Source of the DNA: Kazachstania africana CBS 2517
Lineage: Eukaryota > Ascomycota > Saccharomycetes > Saccharomycetales > Saccharomycetaceae
Length of the DNA stretch: 64,000 bases
Direction of reading: 5' to 3'
Assembly (NCBI RefSeq): GCF_000304475.1
Contig: NC_018942.1
Location: 1 to 64,000 of the forward strand
Shown here piece after piece: positions 11,031-21,064 of the stretch. The notes beneath the pieces are model-generated. The model was not told where the DNA came from. It was given only the letters and a program-made list of their open reading frames with translations, and did no database searches. Position numbers and translations under genes: made by a program. Numbering within the stretch: position 1 is the first letter of the stretch; the number at the start of each line of letters is the position of its first letter.

Positions 11031-12468
11031 GGTTCAAGGTTATCAGCAATAAAAGCAGCCCATGAATGCTCTTCAGTCTGAGTCGTATCATTTCCATTTT
11101 CCTTCTTTCCTTTGAAGATCTGAGCATCTGGAAATTTTTAATTTTTGCAGTCACGGAAAAAATGAAATTCACCTGAGATCTGCACAAATGGTGACCCGCT
11201 GAGTCCAGAGATAGATATATATATTCTGAAAATAATTGCACACTAGATTTCATTTTAAATACTCTTACCAATAGAGAAGAAGATATGCTCAATAACAAAA
11301 TGGATAAATCGCCGGAGAATGACATTAAATCTGCTGATAATCAAACTCCAATAGGTCCTAGAAAACGTTTGGTGTATATTTTATTCAAGACATTGGTCCT
11401 TTCCCTACTTTATAATGGCTTACGATTGAATTTTAAATTACTCCCAAAATTTATTCTTCTTTCATTTCTTGTTTACCACAGTGAACTTTACTCCATCATT
11501 TCTGAATGGCAGTAGCCACTGTTGTGATGGCTGATTGAGTTGATACTTTAAAAGGTCGCATATTATGTTAGCGAGCAGAAATTCCTTTATATACTCTTAT
11601 TTTAGCCACTCCTTCATTTGTAAATAATTATACATGTCAAAGAATAGTAGTTTCCCAATGACAAATATAGTTGGCTTCTTTTCTACTTTCTTGTACCTTT
11701 TTAATAGAGGGAGTAACAAGCTTTTCTCTTTGAGAAACCTGAGTCCCTTGAAGATCCTGAAACACTCTCATGCTTGAAACAGTTACTGTTACGTGACTTT
11801 CTTGCCTTTTTGATGTTATTGTTCTTGTTGTGACTAAATTCAGAGCACATAATGCTCCCCGTTAAGCTATTATCTGTTACTTTCAGTGCTTTTGAGATAG
11901 TTTTAAGGTTACAACTGTTCTGAAGGGGTATCATAGACCGTATAATAGTTCCTCTCTTTCTTATCTTTTATGTGCCTTTATCAGTTCTTAAGAGGGGAAT
12001 CAATTTTGGAATACTCAAAGGAATATATCATTGTTATTAGAAGATGACTGTACTATATCGATATAACCAGACGTTTTCTCTTTTCAGTATCAAAAATGCT
12101 GAACCACAAACTTAAAATAATTGATGGTTCTGTAACAATATACATAGTGTTACGTATTGGGGAAGTATTAGTTGCAGTTTACATTGAATAACACTAGGAT
12201 GTTAGTGTAGGTATCAACAAAAACATAATTCATGATGTTTCGCTTAATCTGGTTCCCACTTAAAGTACTGCATAATTTTGATGTTATGATCACCCACGTT
12301 GAATCAGACATAACACGGGTACTCACTCCACAGTATTGGCAAGGCTACCACAGGGTATATTGTTAGAAAGAGGCATATTTTAAGGGCAGGATATGGGTAT
12401 GAAAATCAACAACCTGATCTTCTTTGTCCTTCTCATACAAAGAGAAGCACAATAAAATATACCTTTCA
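11031..12468. other. Intergenic with one small open frame
   Basis: Apart from the 76-codon frame at 11285, the region shows only short frames. The minus-strand frame around 11.0-11.3 kb seems to be flanking sequence of the copia relic rather than a gene. Confidence 0.55.
11285..11515 (+). CDS. Small hypothetical protein with one hydrophobic stretch
   Basis: A 76-residue frame starts with ATG and has a polar, lysine-rich first 30 residues, then a basic patch (GPRKR) and a leucine-rich, partly hydrophobic stretch that could be one or two membrane segments. It resembles no family I can name. A truncated N-terminus of a DUP-like membrane protein is one possibility, given the DUP gene at 15.6 kb, but no diagnostic motif supports it. 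The frame may be non-functional. Confidence 0.2.
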   Translation: MLNNKMDKSPENDIKSADNQTPIGPRKRLVYILFKTLVLSLLYNGLRLNFKLLPKFILLSFLVYHSELYSIISEWQ

Positions 12469-13026
12469 GCAATATTTGATGTCTATTTGCATAGCAATTT
12501 ACGTTAAAGAAAATGGACCTCTATTGCATATCAAATTACCCTTTGAGGGTCATAGACCATCTGACTCTATTAATAGGAACGTCAACTTTGCAGCTTCGTG
12601 TGGGTTATTTGTGGTATACATTAAACATTGGATATCATTTGCCATATTTGGCCCGTTCACTGGAAACTAATGACATGGAAATCGAGAGTAGTCCTTGATT
12701 CGTACAATAGCACTTTCAATATTTGTATTCATTGGCAGTTTATACTGTTACTACAAAAGCTAAAGTGTCTTTTTCTGACGATATACTTGTACCACAAGAG
12801 TCCTTCTAAAATAGGAAATCTGGCGCTAAGAGAAAGCTCGCAGTCCATTATGATAGCCATACAGAAGTGGAATTTTCCTATTTAGGAAAAAAGCACTCGA
12901 AGAAGATCTATTTTAAAAGGGTCTATTTTTCAGGTAGGCAACTTCACGCATATAAAGATCTCCCAAGTTTCGAAAAGAAAAGGATTTTTTGGGTTCCTTC
13001 TATTATATTATATAATACTCCTCGTT
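12469..13026 (+). pseudogene. Degenerate frames of an unrecognised membrane-anchored protein
   Basis: Coding-like pieces follow one another in changing plus-strand frames. Near 12.71-12.77 kb there is a short hydrophobic stretch (ALSIFVFIGSLYCYY) that could be a signal anchor. It is followed by a frame that runs to the TAA at about 13026, broken by a single TAA near 12809. That frame contains KVSFSDDILVP and ends with FWVPSIILYNTPR. No family is recognised. The damage is limited, so the gene may have died fairly recently. It ends 50 bases before the next broken gene. Confidence 0.35.
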
Positions 13027-13076
13027 AAAAAAAGTTGGAAGCAATTACTTTGTATTTGAAAATATCATAGTTTGAT

Positions 13077-13815
13077 ATGAAGATCACGCTACAGCTTCTA
13101 TTTTATGTTTTTTTTCTCTTTACATGTTGGGAACTTCGTTAAGGCAACACCACCCGCAAATACTAATAATTCGTGTTTATTATTGGAAAACGCAGCAGGC
13201 GATATAATCCCACACGTTATTGGCATTGTTGAATTGAGTGATTTTGAGAATTATGACAATACTACCGAGTTTCTCTCCTGAGACTATAACGTTTCACTAT
13301 ATGGCTACAATGGGAAAGATGCTTACGATGTTCCTTTAAAAAAATTGATGAAGTCCAAACAAGAGCCAACAGAAAAGAATGACTTCAGTGGATCTTAGTA
13401 GCTGGACAATGCGTTCATAAATATTGGAATGTTTCAAATGGTGTTTGGGAAATGGCAAAATAAGATTTACCGGAGCAATGATAACGATTGCGGTGCACTA
13501 ACAGCGTCCTCGAATAAGTATTATTACAAATATTTTGCTGTTATGGGAGAATGTAGCTCAACAATTGAACAAAAGACAATCACTAGTGCTAATTCAATGT
13601 GTCTCATTTCAAAATACGAAGGTGAGGATTTGTGGATTATCTACTCTTTATCAATCAACCGTAACGGACTCTGCATGCTACTTTGGTGATTGGTCGGAGC
13701 CCCAAAGGCGTGGACCGTTTCTATGGTTTCTGCTTTATACAAGGGATGCTACGACGGAGACTGTAGCGGTCTAGTTTCTCCATACACTTGTAGCATTTCA
13801 GATGATGGAAATTAG
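13077..13815 (+). pseudogene. Broken gene for a secreted cysteine-containing protein, possibly killer-toxin-like
   Basis: The ATG at 13077 begins a clear hydrophobic secretion signal of about 17 residues. A frame change just before 13141 moves the reading frame. The new frame then continues with a TGA at 13279, a double TAG at 13396-13401 and a TGA at 13687. A last frame change is needed to reach a cysteine-rich end at 13815. Read across the breaks, the original product was about 245 residues with several cysteines and likely exported. This size and build recall yeast chromosomal killer-toxin relatives, but the assignment is a weak inference; another secreted protein is equally possible. It cannot make a full product as written. 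Confidence 0.5.
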
Positions 13816-14178
13816 TTATGTACAGGAAAACCTCACGCCTTTTTTTGAGTTTTATGTTTATATATGTAACTGTGGAATTACTCAATAGGCGTGGTAATGG
13901 TTATTTCGTTACTTCGCCATTTAAATCAATTACCCATTTTGCAACATTGTCGATGGAAAAACGGCTTGATAGTGAATGAGTTCAACTTTGCCTCGTTATT
14001 GCGAATTCCCTTGAAATCCTCCATTGAGATTGAAAGTTCACTGCTCAACGGAAAAAAATCATCTAACAATTAAAGTATGAACACGTCAAATATATCTATT
14101 CCTAGCTGTGGACAGGCAAGAAAGTGGACGTACTTTCCACGTCTTATTTTCTTCAATACCATCATTGATAGAATGAAA
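13816..14178. other. Intergenic, nothing recognised
   Basis: A frame of about 60 codons from 13891 lacks any recognisable motif. No regulatory element could be assigned. Confidence 0.5.
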
Positions 14179-14943
14179 CTAGCGGAATTTACCAAAACGG
14201 ATTGCAGCTTGCAGGAATTCAAGAATTCTGTCATCCTGTAAAATACTAATGGTAAACATTAATTGGTTCATGTTTTTAAATTTAAAAATGGGGCCAAAGC
14301 AAGTCTGGCCTGCATTGATGAGGTTGTAATACCTCCCGCGAGCATTCAAACGGGGCCTCTTTGGAGCACCAATCTCATGCACCTGTAACGTTTCAGTCTA
14401 ATATTCCATCTCGTAAGCAGTCAACTTTTGAAATAGCTGGCATAGTTCTTTTTTTGGCAGCAAAAGCAAGGCGATGGTTGTACGTTTCAACTCTGGAAAT
14501 GTCTAGTCTAATTAAATGACTCCACACACCAGCTAAAGCCTGGTAAAACAACCTGACACTGAATTTTTGTTTCAAATATACATCACTTGGATGTGACTGG
14601 AGCTGGACATTGAAGGCGTGCACTTAATTAATCTGAATTCTCAATGCTCAAGAACAGAAATGTTCTAACAATCAAACCATCAACTTTGTTATTTCTAGGC
14701 GAGTCCCTATCTATTGTTTCAATTTAGTAATGTGACTCTTCGCTTTCCTTGCCCATTCTCGTACCTTTCCATAACAAACACTTCATTGTAAGCATCATCG
14801 GCTTGTTGCTCCAACACTTGTGACCTGTGGCTAGACAATATATCAGTACGAAATAATCCAATATCACTGGAAAGCAACTTAATGGTGCAAAGTTTAAAAA
14901 TATGCAGAAATCCTAACAGTTTAGCAGAGAGGAGTTGGTCCAA
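14179..14943 (-). pseudogene. Degenerate minus-strand frames, possibly retroelement-derived
   Basis: Three neighbouring minus-strand frames of 74, 76 and 67 codons follow in order with stops between them. The middle one holds LIRLDISRVETYN and the last one a basic patch, APKRPRLNARGRY. The strand equals that of the copia relic and the position would be upstream of it, as expected for gag, but 3 kb and two plus-strand relics lie in between. No diagnostic zinc knuckle is seen. The assignment is a guess. Confidence 0.2.
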
Positions 14944-15601
14944 AATAAGGCCCTATTGTCATAGTTTCTATTTTTGTTGTAAGTAGACTGGATAAAGAAC
15001 AACTTGGAGGCTGGGTCAATAAAAATATTCCTTGAAGTACCAGCAAAACTCGGAATACTCAGCACTGCAAACCTCAAAGGAAAAGCTAGTGTAATCTACA
15101 ATATTGTCATCAGTGCCTGTGTAATCTCATTAATTATCAAGGTGATTGAGCTTCTGAGATGCTCACATTCAGCATCCTCGGATCTTCTCCACTGGACAGT
15201 GGCAGTAGGAATCCATGCAACAGAAATAACTTCAAAGATAGAACATGCATTACTAGCAATATGGTGGAGTTACCTTGAATCACTAACATCTCTGAGCCTA
15301 GTAATATCATCTCTGGTTGATTGAATAAGAATAGAAGCTTATCATTATAGATAGCTTCTAGAACAGTATAGAAAAAGTTAGTTAATAAAATGGTGAGCTC
15401 ACCTCAAAATGACAGATCATAGATGTTTTTGGTCAATAGCTTTTGATTAAGCAAGCCTTTTGTTTCAAGCGGATAAGTTAAGTGAACAAAGGCCACTCTT
15501 AGGTTTGCACACACTATAAACTGTTGCATACCACTTCAATGGTTTCTACAAGTAGCTTTTGAATATAAATATTTTTATATTCGTGGTGGTAATGTTAACA
15601 T
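14944..15601. other. Intergenic, open on both strands but unrecognised
   Basis: The plus strand is open for 106 codons from 15004 but begins with TTG, which yeast would rarely use. The minus strand of the same stretch also reads coding-like in part. Neither is recognised. Confidence 0.4.
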
Positions 15602-16237
15602 CTAAGGGAAGTACTGGTTGGCTTCAGGAAATTGGGCTCTCCAATATTCATCAAGCGATTTGATGTATGCCTCTGTAGCTTTTTCTTGGAGTTTTTTAAA
15701 TTCGAAATCATCAGTTAAGGGAGGGAATTCATAGTACTTCCTAATCACACTGTTGATAGCAGAAGTATTGTTCCCATTGATCAAATTCATCTCAATATCA
15801 CCTTCCCTTCCTTCAATCTGAGAATTGTGGTGCTTGGAAGATGTTTGTTTAAGTATCATCCCTTTGAAATAAGCATATGTTGATTGACCATCGTAAAAAC
15901 GGTAAGGTGTTGACCACTCTCCTTGTTCAAATAGATACAGATTTATGCTAGAAGTAATAATATTCCAGGCATGTGGGTCAATGTTGGGTCTGTATTCAAT
16001 AATGTACTGGAAAAGTCTCACATTTGATGATATAGTGAGATCTGAAGTGAAGGTCAGTAAGGATGTTATGCCTGTTCCAAGAGATGAGAATAGCGCAATA
16101 AAAAAAAGAAGCATTGCAAAGCCACCATTATTGAATATTAGTATACTGAACGTTGAAAGCACGACTGCGCACATTAGCATACCAAAGGGTATTTGAAAGG
16201 TCTTCAGATGAAACAACTCATTAAAGTAGTGCGTCAT
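15602..16237 (-). CDS. DUP/COS-type membrane protein, N-terminus uncertain
   Basis: From the first ATG the product has 211 residues. Two adjacent hydrophobic segments near residues 15-70 are followed by the DUP signature: a DPHAW word, an N-x-Y-L-F-E core and the EGEW-like motif (here EQGEW) before YRFYDGQ. The C-terminal half is polar. DUP and COS proteins are integral membrane proteins linked to vacuole and endosome sorting in Saccharomyces. The reading frame is open for 37 further codons upstream of this ATG without another ATG, and that stretch reads like the usual N-terminal tail (PSEVFRNAM). The gene may therefore have lost its start codon, or it now begins internally. No intron signals fit. 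Confidence 0.6.
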   Translation of the reverse strand: MTHYFNELFHLKTFQIPFGMLMCAVVLSTFSILIFNNGGFAMLLFFIALFSSLGTGITSLLTFTSDLTISSNVRLFQYIIEYRPNIDPHAWNIITSSINLYLFEQGEWSTPYRFYDGQSTYAYFKGMILKQTSSKHHNSQIEGREGDIEMNLINGNNTSAINSVIRKYYEFPPLTDDFEFKKLQEKATEAYIKSLDEYWRAQFPEANQYFP

Positions 16238-17306
16238 TGCATTACGGAACACTTCACTTGGAATCCTAATCGTCGAGGAATTGATATTAGTTCCTAAAGG
16301 CTCATATGATATTTTCGAGTTCGTTACTGAACTGCTTTGCCAATTATTAAGTTGAAATTAACTCGATTGCTGTTTGAATGACAGGCAAAATTTTTTTCGT
16401 GCCCTATAGATTTGAGCTTGCGAATAAGTCTCTCACTAATAAAAACCCCTATATACCGGTGAAATAAAAGACCTGCAAGTGTTGGACAAATTCGATCAGT
16501 CTAGTGCACTGTCTCGAGCGTTATAATATACGTTGCTCCATTGGAAAATTAGATTGAATTTAGTATATCTTTCAAGAGAAACTAGTATTCTAGCTTCAAC
16601 GGGAAAAGGACTTTTCAGGCGAAGAAATAAAAGGAAGAGAGCAACAGCTTAACGAATGTCTATAGCAGTCACTCCCTACTGCTTTGTGTTTCTGTGATAA
16701 AAAGGCCATCTGGCTATACGACTGATACTTTTACAGCTGTGTCGACTGCTAATACATACACTATTAGGACCTCTGCTTCGAGAAAACGCACAAGAAACTG
16801 AATTAAACTTGAATCTGTATATATTTTTTCACCTATTCCACGTTAACAGTTTATTTATTGAGATTCTGCAATATGAGCTGCTGATAGCGCGGAACTACTC
16901 AAAATATAATTATACTACGAATACAACAATACTGTGACGGAGTGACTCGAGTATCTTTTGTCTGTCTTATGAGTTAGATATTCCTCAATGTAATAACAGA
17001 CAGTGACCATGTTATGGTTAATCTTAGTAACTTTCATTACGCCACTGAAAAATTAAGTTCAATCTTGGACTTCAGGCTGGCATGGGTCGGATAAAAATGG
17101 ATGGACTGAAACGTTAAAATGAATGCCAGACTCTTTGTTATTAATATAAGTATATTTTATTCTAGCATTTACAGCTGCTTAAAGATGCATTAAAAAAATT
17201 ACTGTGCGACTATACATATATATCAAATAGGTAACTTAAATAATTTCTAAAAGTCTATATAATTTATTTCTATCCTGACGTTTGGCTATTCTCTGAATGA
17301 CACATC
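16238..17306. other. Intergenic, nothing recognised
   Basis: The first 110 bases carry the open upstream extension of the DUP-type frame. The rest has no frame of note and no repeat that could be matched. Confidence 0.55.
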
Positions 17307-17927
17307 CTATAACAAGAAAGATACAGCTAAAGCGACTGCACCAAGTAAACTGGAACAGGAGAAATCAGGCGCAGCTGCATTAGATGATGTGGCAGAGGAA
17401 CTAACCCACTTCTTTGAGTGACTAGTCGTACCAGTACCCTCAGAAGCCCAGTAAGATGACGCTCTAACTTCGTGGGAAGAGCCAGAGGCATCTTGCGATA
17501 AGGAGGACCCAGCGGTACTAGCCCACTTTTTTGAGTGACTAGTCGTACCAGTACCCTCAGCAGCCCAGTAAGATGACGCTCTAACTTCGTGTGAAGAGCC
17601 AGAGGCATCTTGTGATAAGGAGGACCCCGCTGTACTAGCCCACTCTTTTGAGTGACTAGTCGTACCAGTACCCTCAGCAGCCCAGTAAGATGACGCTCTA
17701 ACTTCGTGTGAAGAGGCAGAGGCAGAGGCATCTTGTGATAAGGAGGACCCAGCTGTACTAGCCCACTTTTTTGAGTGACTAGTCGTACCAGTACCCTCAG
17801 CAGCCCAGTAAGATGACGCTCTAACTTCGTGTGAAGAGGCAGAGGTATCTTGTGAGGAAGAAGCGGCCCCTCTCACATTGACAGAGAACAAAGAAAATGC
17901 ACCAAGTAAGATGGTTGCTGTCTTCAT
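17307..17927 (-). CDS. GPI-type cell-wall protein with four 39-41 residue repeats
   Basis: The 206-residue product has a signal peptide of about 20 residues (MKTATILLGAFSLFSVNVRG) and a C-terminal hydrophobic tail of about 15 residues after a small-residue region, the layout of a GPI-anchored protein. Four near-identical repeats fill the middle. Each carries SHEVRASSYWA, EGTGTTSHSK and a Ser-rich linker. The aromatic and charged core is unusual for wall proteins, whose repeats are mostly plain Ser/Thr. No family is recognised. It probably sits in the wall or outer membrane leaflet. Neighbours are a DUP-type gene and an FLR1-type pseudogene, fitting a fast-changing subtelomere. Confidence 0.75.
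   Translation of the reverse strand: MKTATILLGAFSLFSVNVRGAASSSQDTSASSHEVRASSYWAAEGTGTTSHSKKWASTAGSSLSQDASASASSHEVRASSYWAAEGTGTTSHSKEWASTAGSSLSQDASGSSHEVRASSYWAAEGTGTTSHSKKWASTAGSSLSQDASGSSHEVRASSYWASEGTGTTSHSKKWVSSSATSSNAAAPDFSCSSLLGAVALAVSFLL
17405..17860 (-). repeat. In-gene tandem repeat, four units of 117, 117 and 123 bp spacing
   Basis: The word GTAAGATGAC, on the top strand, recurs at 17451, 17568, 17685 and 17808, giving spacings of 117, 117 and 123 bases, all multiples of three. Units differ at only a few positions, so the array arose or was homogenised recently. Copy number is likely to vary between strains. Confidence 0.9.
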
Positions 17928-18546
17928 AACTTATATTCCTAACTTAAGTAGCCTGAAGTACCTAGTAATAATATACCCAGTAACCAGTTAGAGATACTTA
18001 TAAAATAATTTTTGAAAAACTATTAAGACATGCTCCATTTATGTATTTTTTTTATCGATGAAACACAGTATTAATTGTTATGAAGAATCACTAAAACTAC
18101 TTCAGTAGCACTCAATTTTCAATATAATATGAGTAACAGGTGTATCTGGGTGCAAATTGAAGCCTTAAAAACAGTAGACCTACTGCTTTGTTGCTATGGA
18201 CTTCATCTTAGAAGGAATATCTTGGCAAGAATCTGTTCAATTGGATGTATAAAAGCCTGCAGCCAAGAGATCTGCCCTGATTATAACCATTTTCTCTGTC
18301 ATCTCAGACCGATCCACATTCCTGTACATACATATTCGGGTGCAATCAATGTATATGGAAAATGTCAACCTTTCGGGTACAAGAAAAATTCAGTGGCCTA
18401 TATAGGCTTCCATACTTGATAGAAATCTTAGCGTAATAATTGAAAAGCTAAGAACGTACGTTATGTGCTATGGAGCAATCTACTACTGGCGAAGTTCCCT
18501 TCTTCCTCGAAGATTATCCTACAAAAATATGAGGGAAAAAACAGCT
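17928..18546. other. Intergenic, one unsupported small frame
   Basis: A 96-codon ATG-started frame lies at 18129-18419 on the plus strand. It has several cysteines and histidines but no recognised motif, and nothing supports it as a gene. Confidence 0.5.
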
Positions 18547-19193
18547 CTATGCAATTGTTTTAGAGGTCCTTCTTGATAAAATATTCGATGCTGACGTTTC
18601 AGGGAAAAAGATACGAAAGGGGAGAGATGCGATAAAAAGTCACAGTAATGACCAAAAAGTCCATCTCCAATTTTTGACGACTACTATAGGTGCACCTAAT
18701 AGTGGACCAAAGATTGGAGCGGCTACGGCACCAACAGTCAATGACGTTATATGGATATTCAGCTTCTCGGGATTAATCACATCAATGATTGAGGCACCTC
18801 CAGTTGAAAGGAAAGGTGAGGATAAAAAGTCTGTTATAAACCTTAAAATGGCTAAACCAGCAATATTTTGGACCATTGCACAACGTAATTGCAAAATCAT
18901 AAATATCAAGTAATGACATAGATTTGTTGTCCACCAATTTTGTCTACTTCAGTCTGTGATAAAAAGACGACTTGACCAAACTCATAATTATGAGCGTACG
19001 ATGATAAATATAGCGGGGCACTGACTTGGCTTACGTGAACATCATTCTGAATTCCTTCTTGTCCCGGTGTATAAATTGATGATCCCATATAATTGGTATA
19101 TTTCAGCATCATAATTTCGAAAGTGACAAAATTGTTCTTTAAAGCGCTCCAATCCTGCGAATTGTCATGATCATCGTCTCCATTCCATTCCAT
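18547..19193 (-). pseudogene. FLR1-type multidrug transporter pseudogene
   Basis: The minus strand carries the N-terminal third of a DHA1-type drug:proton antiporter. It begins with EWNGDDDHDNSQDWS and continues with NYMGSSIYTPGQEGIQ, then QQIYVIT. A frameshift near 18906 leads to CAMVQNIAGLAILRF, STGG, then VGAVAAPIFGPLLGAP and NWRWTFW, followed by a stop near 18638. A further shifted piece with FPETSASNIL runs to 18547. The remaining two thirds of the protein are missing. The same-strand frame at 19231-19527 may be its ruined N-terminal tail. Family members export drugs such as fluconazole in S. cerevisiae; this copy is dead. Confidence 0.85.
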
Positions 19194-19615
19194 TTCTTAA
19201 AACCAATAAAGGTTTTTATAATAGCAAAGGTTATCTCATTAGGTCAGCATGGCCAAGGCACCATCGGCCGAGTTTATCCGTCCGTGACCTCAAGAAATTT
19301 GCTAATTGATAAACAAACAATACGATGTAATTTTTCCAGCTCGGATGAGCAAATAAGTTCTTGGCTTGATAGAAGTACTTACGTAATACATCACAGTCGG
19401 CCGAATGTATGAACTTGTTTCTTTTCTCGAAGTTTTTCAGTTCAGAGGGAGATGGAAGTGCACACATTCCCTGAAAAAGAGCACTGGCAAGGCATTGATA
19501 TAAGAAGGGAAAGTAATGGATCAACATGTTTAATTGAGTTCATTCTTTACTGTAATTTTAAATTCTAAGTCAGTAGACTAAAAATCAACCTATACATTGA
19601 AAAATAAAGAATAAC
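19194..19615. other. Intergenic between the FLR1-type relic and the GRE2-type gene
   Basis: A minus-strand frame of 98 codons (19231-19527) sits directly upstream of the transporter relic and may derive from it. The last 90 bases serve as promoter of the reductase gene. Confidence 0.45.
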
Positions 19616-20644
19616 ATGTCTGTTTTCGTTTCAGGTGCCACTGGTTTCATTGCCCAGCACATTATTGGCCAATTACTAGAGCAAAATTATAAGGTCATTG
19701 GTACTGCTAGATCGCAGGCAAAAATTGACAAGTTACTGAAGCAATTTGGTAACAAGCCGGGCTTTACCATGGAAATTGTAAACGATATATCTGAATTAGA
19801 GGCTTTTGACGCTGTCTTTAAGAAGCATGGTAAGGATGTTAAATATGTTCTTCATACAGCTTCTCCGTTCCATTTCGAATCCACCAATATCGAAAAGGAC
19901 CTTCTACTTCCAGCTGTCAATGGTACCAAGGGTATTTTGGAGAGTATCAAGAAATATGCTGCTGATTCTGTTGAACGTGTTGTCATTACTTCATCTTATG
20001 CAGCCATTATGGACTTTAAAGTTGAAAATGATGTTAATACCGTCAGAACTGAAGCTGACTGGAATCCAGATACATGGGAATCTTGTCAAGCAAATGCTCA
20101 CACCGGTTACTGTGGTTCCAAAAAGTTTGCTGAAAAAACCGCATGGGAATTCTTAGAAGCCAACAAGAATGAAGTCAAGTTCAAGTTAGCAACTGTTAAT
20201 CCCGTTTTTGTTTTCGGTCCACAATACTTTGATGAGGACGTCTCAACCAAACTAAACACTTCATGCGAATATGTTAATCAGCTTGTTCATGCCAAGGCAG
20301 ATGACCCTATCCTGCCAGTATGTGGTGGGTTCATTGATGTACGTGATGTTGCTAAGGCTCATATCTTGGCTATGCAAAAGGAGGAGTTAATTGGTCAAAG
20401 ATTACTAATGACTGGAGGTAAATTCAACTTCCAAGATATTGTCGACATCTTAAATGAGGATTTCCCAGCCTTACAAGGTAACATTCCAGTTGGTAAACCA
20501 CACACTGGTGCTCAACACAAACAAATTGGTGCCAAAGTAGACAACTCCAAAACTAAGAGTTTGTTAGGCTTCGAGTTTAGAACCTTAAAAGAGGTTATTG
20601 ATGACACAGCCGCTCAAATCTTGAAGCATGAAGGTAAGTTATGA
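19616..20644 (+). CDS. GRE2: NADPH-dependent methylglyoxal/carbonyl reductase, GRE2 type
   Basis: The 342-residue product has the same length as S. cerevisiae Gre2 and begins in the same way, MSVFVSGATGFIAQHI, which contains the GxxGFIA nucleotide-binding turn. The catalytic set of the extended short-chain dehydrogenases is complete: a serine in TSSYAA near residue 125 and the Tyr-x-x-x-Lys of YCGSKK near residue 165. Gre2 reduces methylglyoxal and isovaleraldehyde in the cytosol and is stress-induced. Related yeast paralogues (ARI1, YDR541C) have similar sequences, but the N-terminus and the C-terminal DDTAAQILKHEGKL favour GRE2. It converges with the CRG1-type gene at about 21 kb. Confidence 0.9.
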   Translation: MSVFVSGATGFIAQHIIGQLLEQNYKVIGTARSQAKIDKLLKQFGNKPGFTMEIVNDISELEAFDAVFKKHGKDVKYVLHTASPFHFESTNIEKDLLLPAVNGTKGILESIKKYAADSVERVVITSSYAAIMDFKVENDVNTVRTEADWNPDTWESCQANAHTGYCGSKKFAEKTAWEFLEANKNEVKFKLATVNPVFVFGPQYFDEDVSTKLNTSCEYVNQLVHAKADDPILPVCGGFIDVRDVAKAHILAMQKEELIGQRLLMTGGKFNFQDIVDILNEDFPALQGNIPVGKPHTGAQHKQIGAKVDNSKTKSLLGFEFRTLKEVIDDTAAQILKHEGKL

Positions 20645-21064
20645 TTATATAGAGGATATAATGAAAGTTTTTATAATGTGTTTTGCTGAATAAAAAACTT
20701 TTTCACATGCATTTTCATTTTTTGTAGTAGTGACACTATGAACGCTTGCGCTGTGAAAGCACAAGGTTTATAGTCTTCGCAACATAATGTATAATTTCAC
20801 CATATTTATCAAATAAATGCGAGCAGGGAATGGAGTGGACTTGAGCATTACGGCGCAATTTGTCTGGAAAATATAATTTGATTGTTGTTTCGTATAGATG
20901 ATATGCAAAGAATTGGCCCTTATAAAGTGCATCGCAATTATCATATAATTTGTGCGATCAGGAGCATCAGCTGAGTAATAAAAGTGAACTTTTTTAAAAA
21001 ATAAAATAAAAAATATTTAAGTGAAAATAAATTAAATACTATTTAGAGGTTGAAGCTATTTTCT
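20645..21064. other. Convergent 3' intergenic region
   Basis: The 3' ends of the GRE2-type and CRG1-type genes face each other. The stretch is AT-rich with A-runs near 21000 and has no frame of note. Confidence 0.6.

Noticed and set aside
15004..15324. 106-codon hydrophobic plus-strand frame
   Set aside because: The start is TTG and the opposite strand reads at least as well; no family recognised.
18129..18419. 96-codon frame with cysteines
   Set aside because: It has an ATG but no spacing of Cys/His that fits a known finger and no supporting context.
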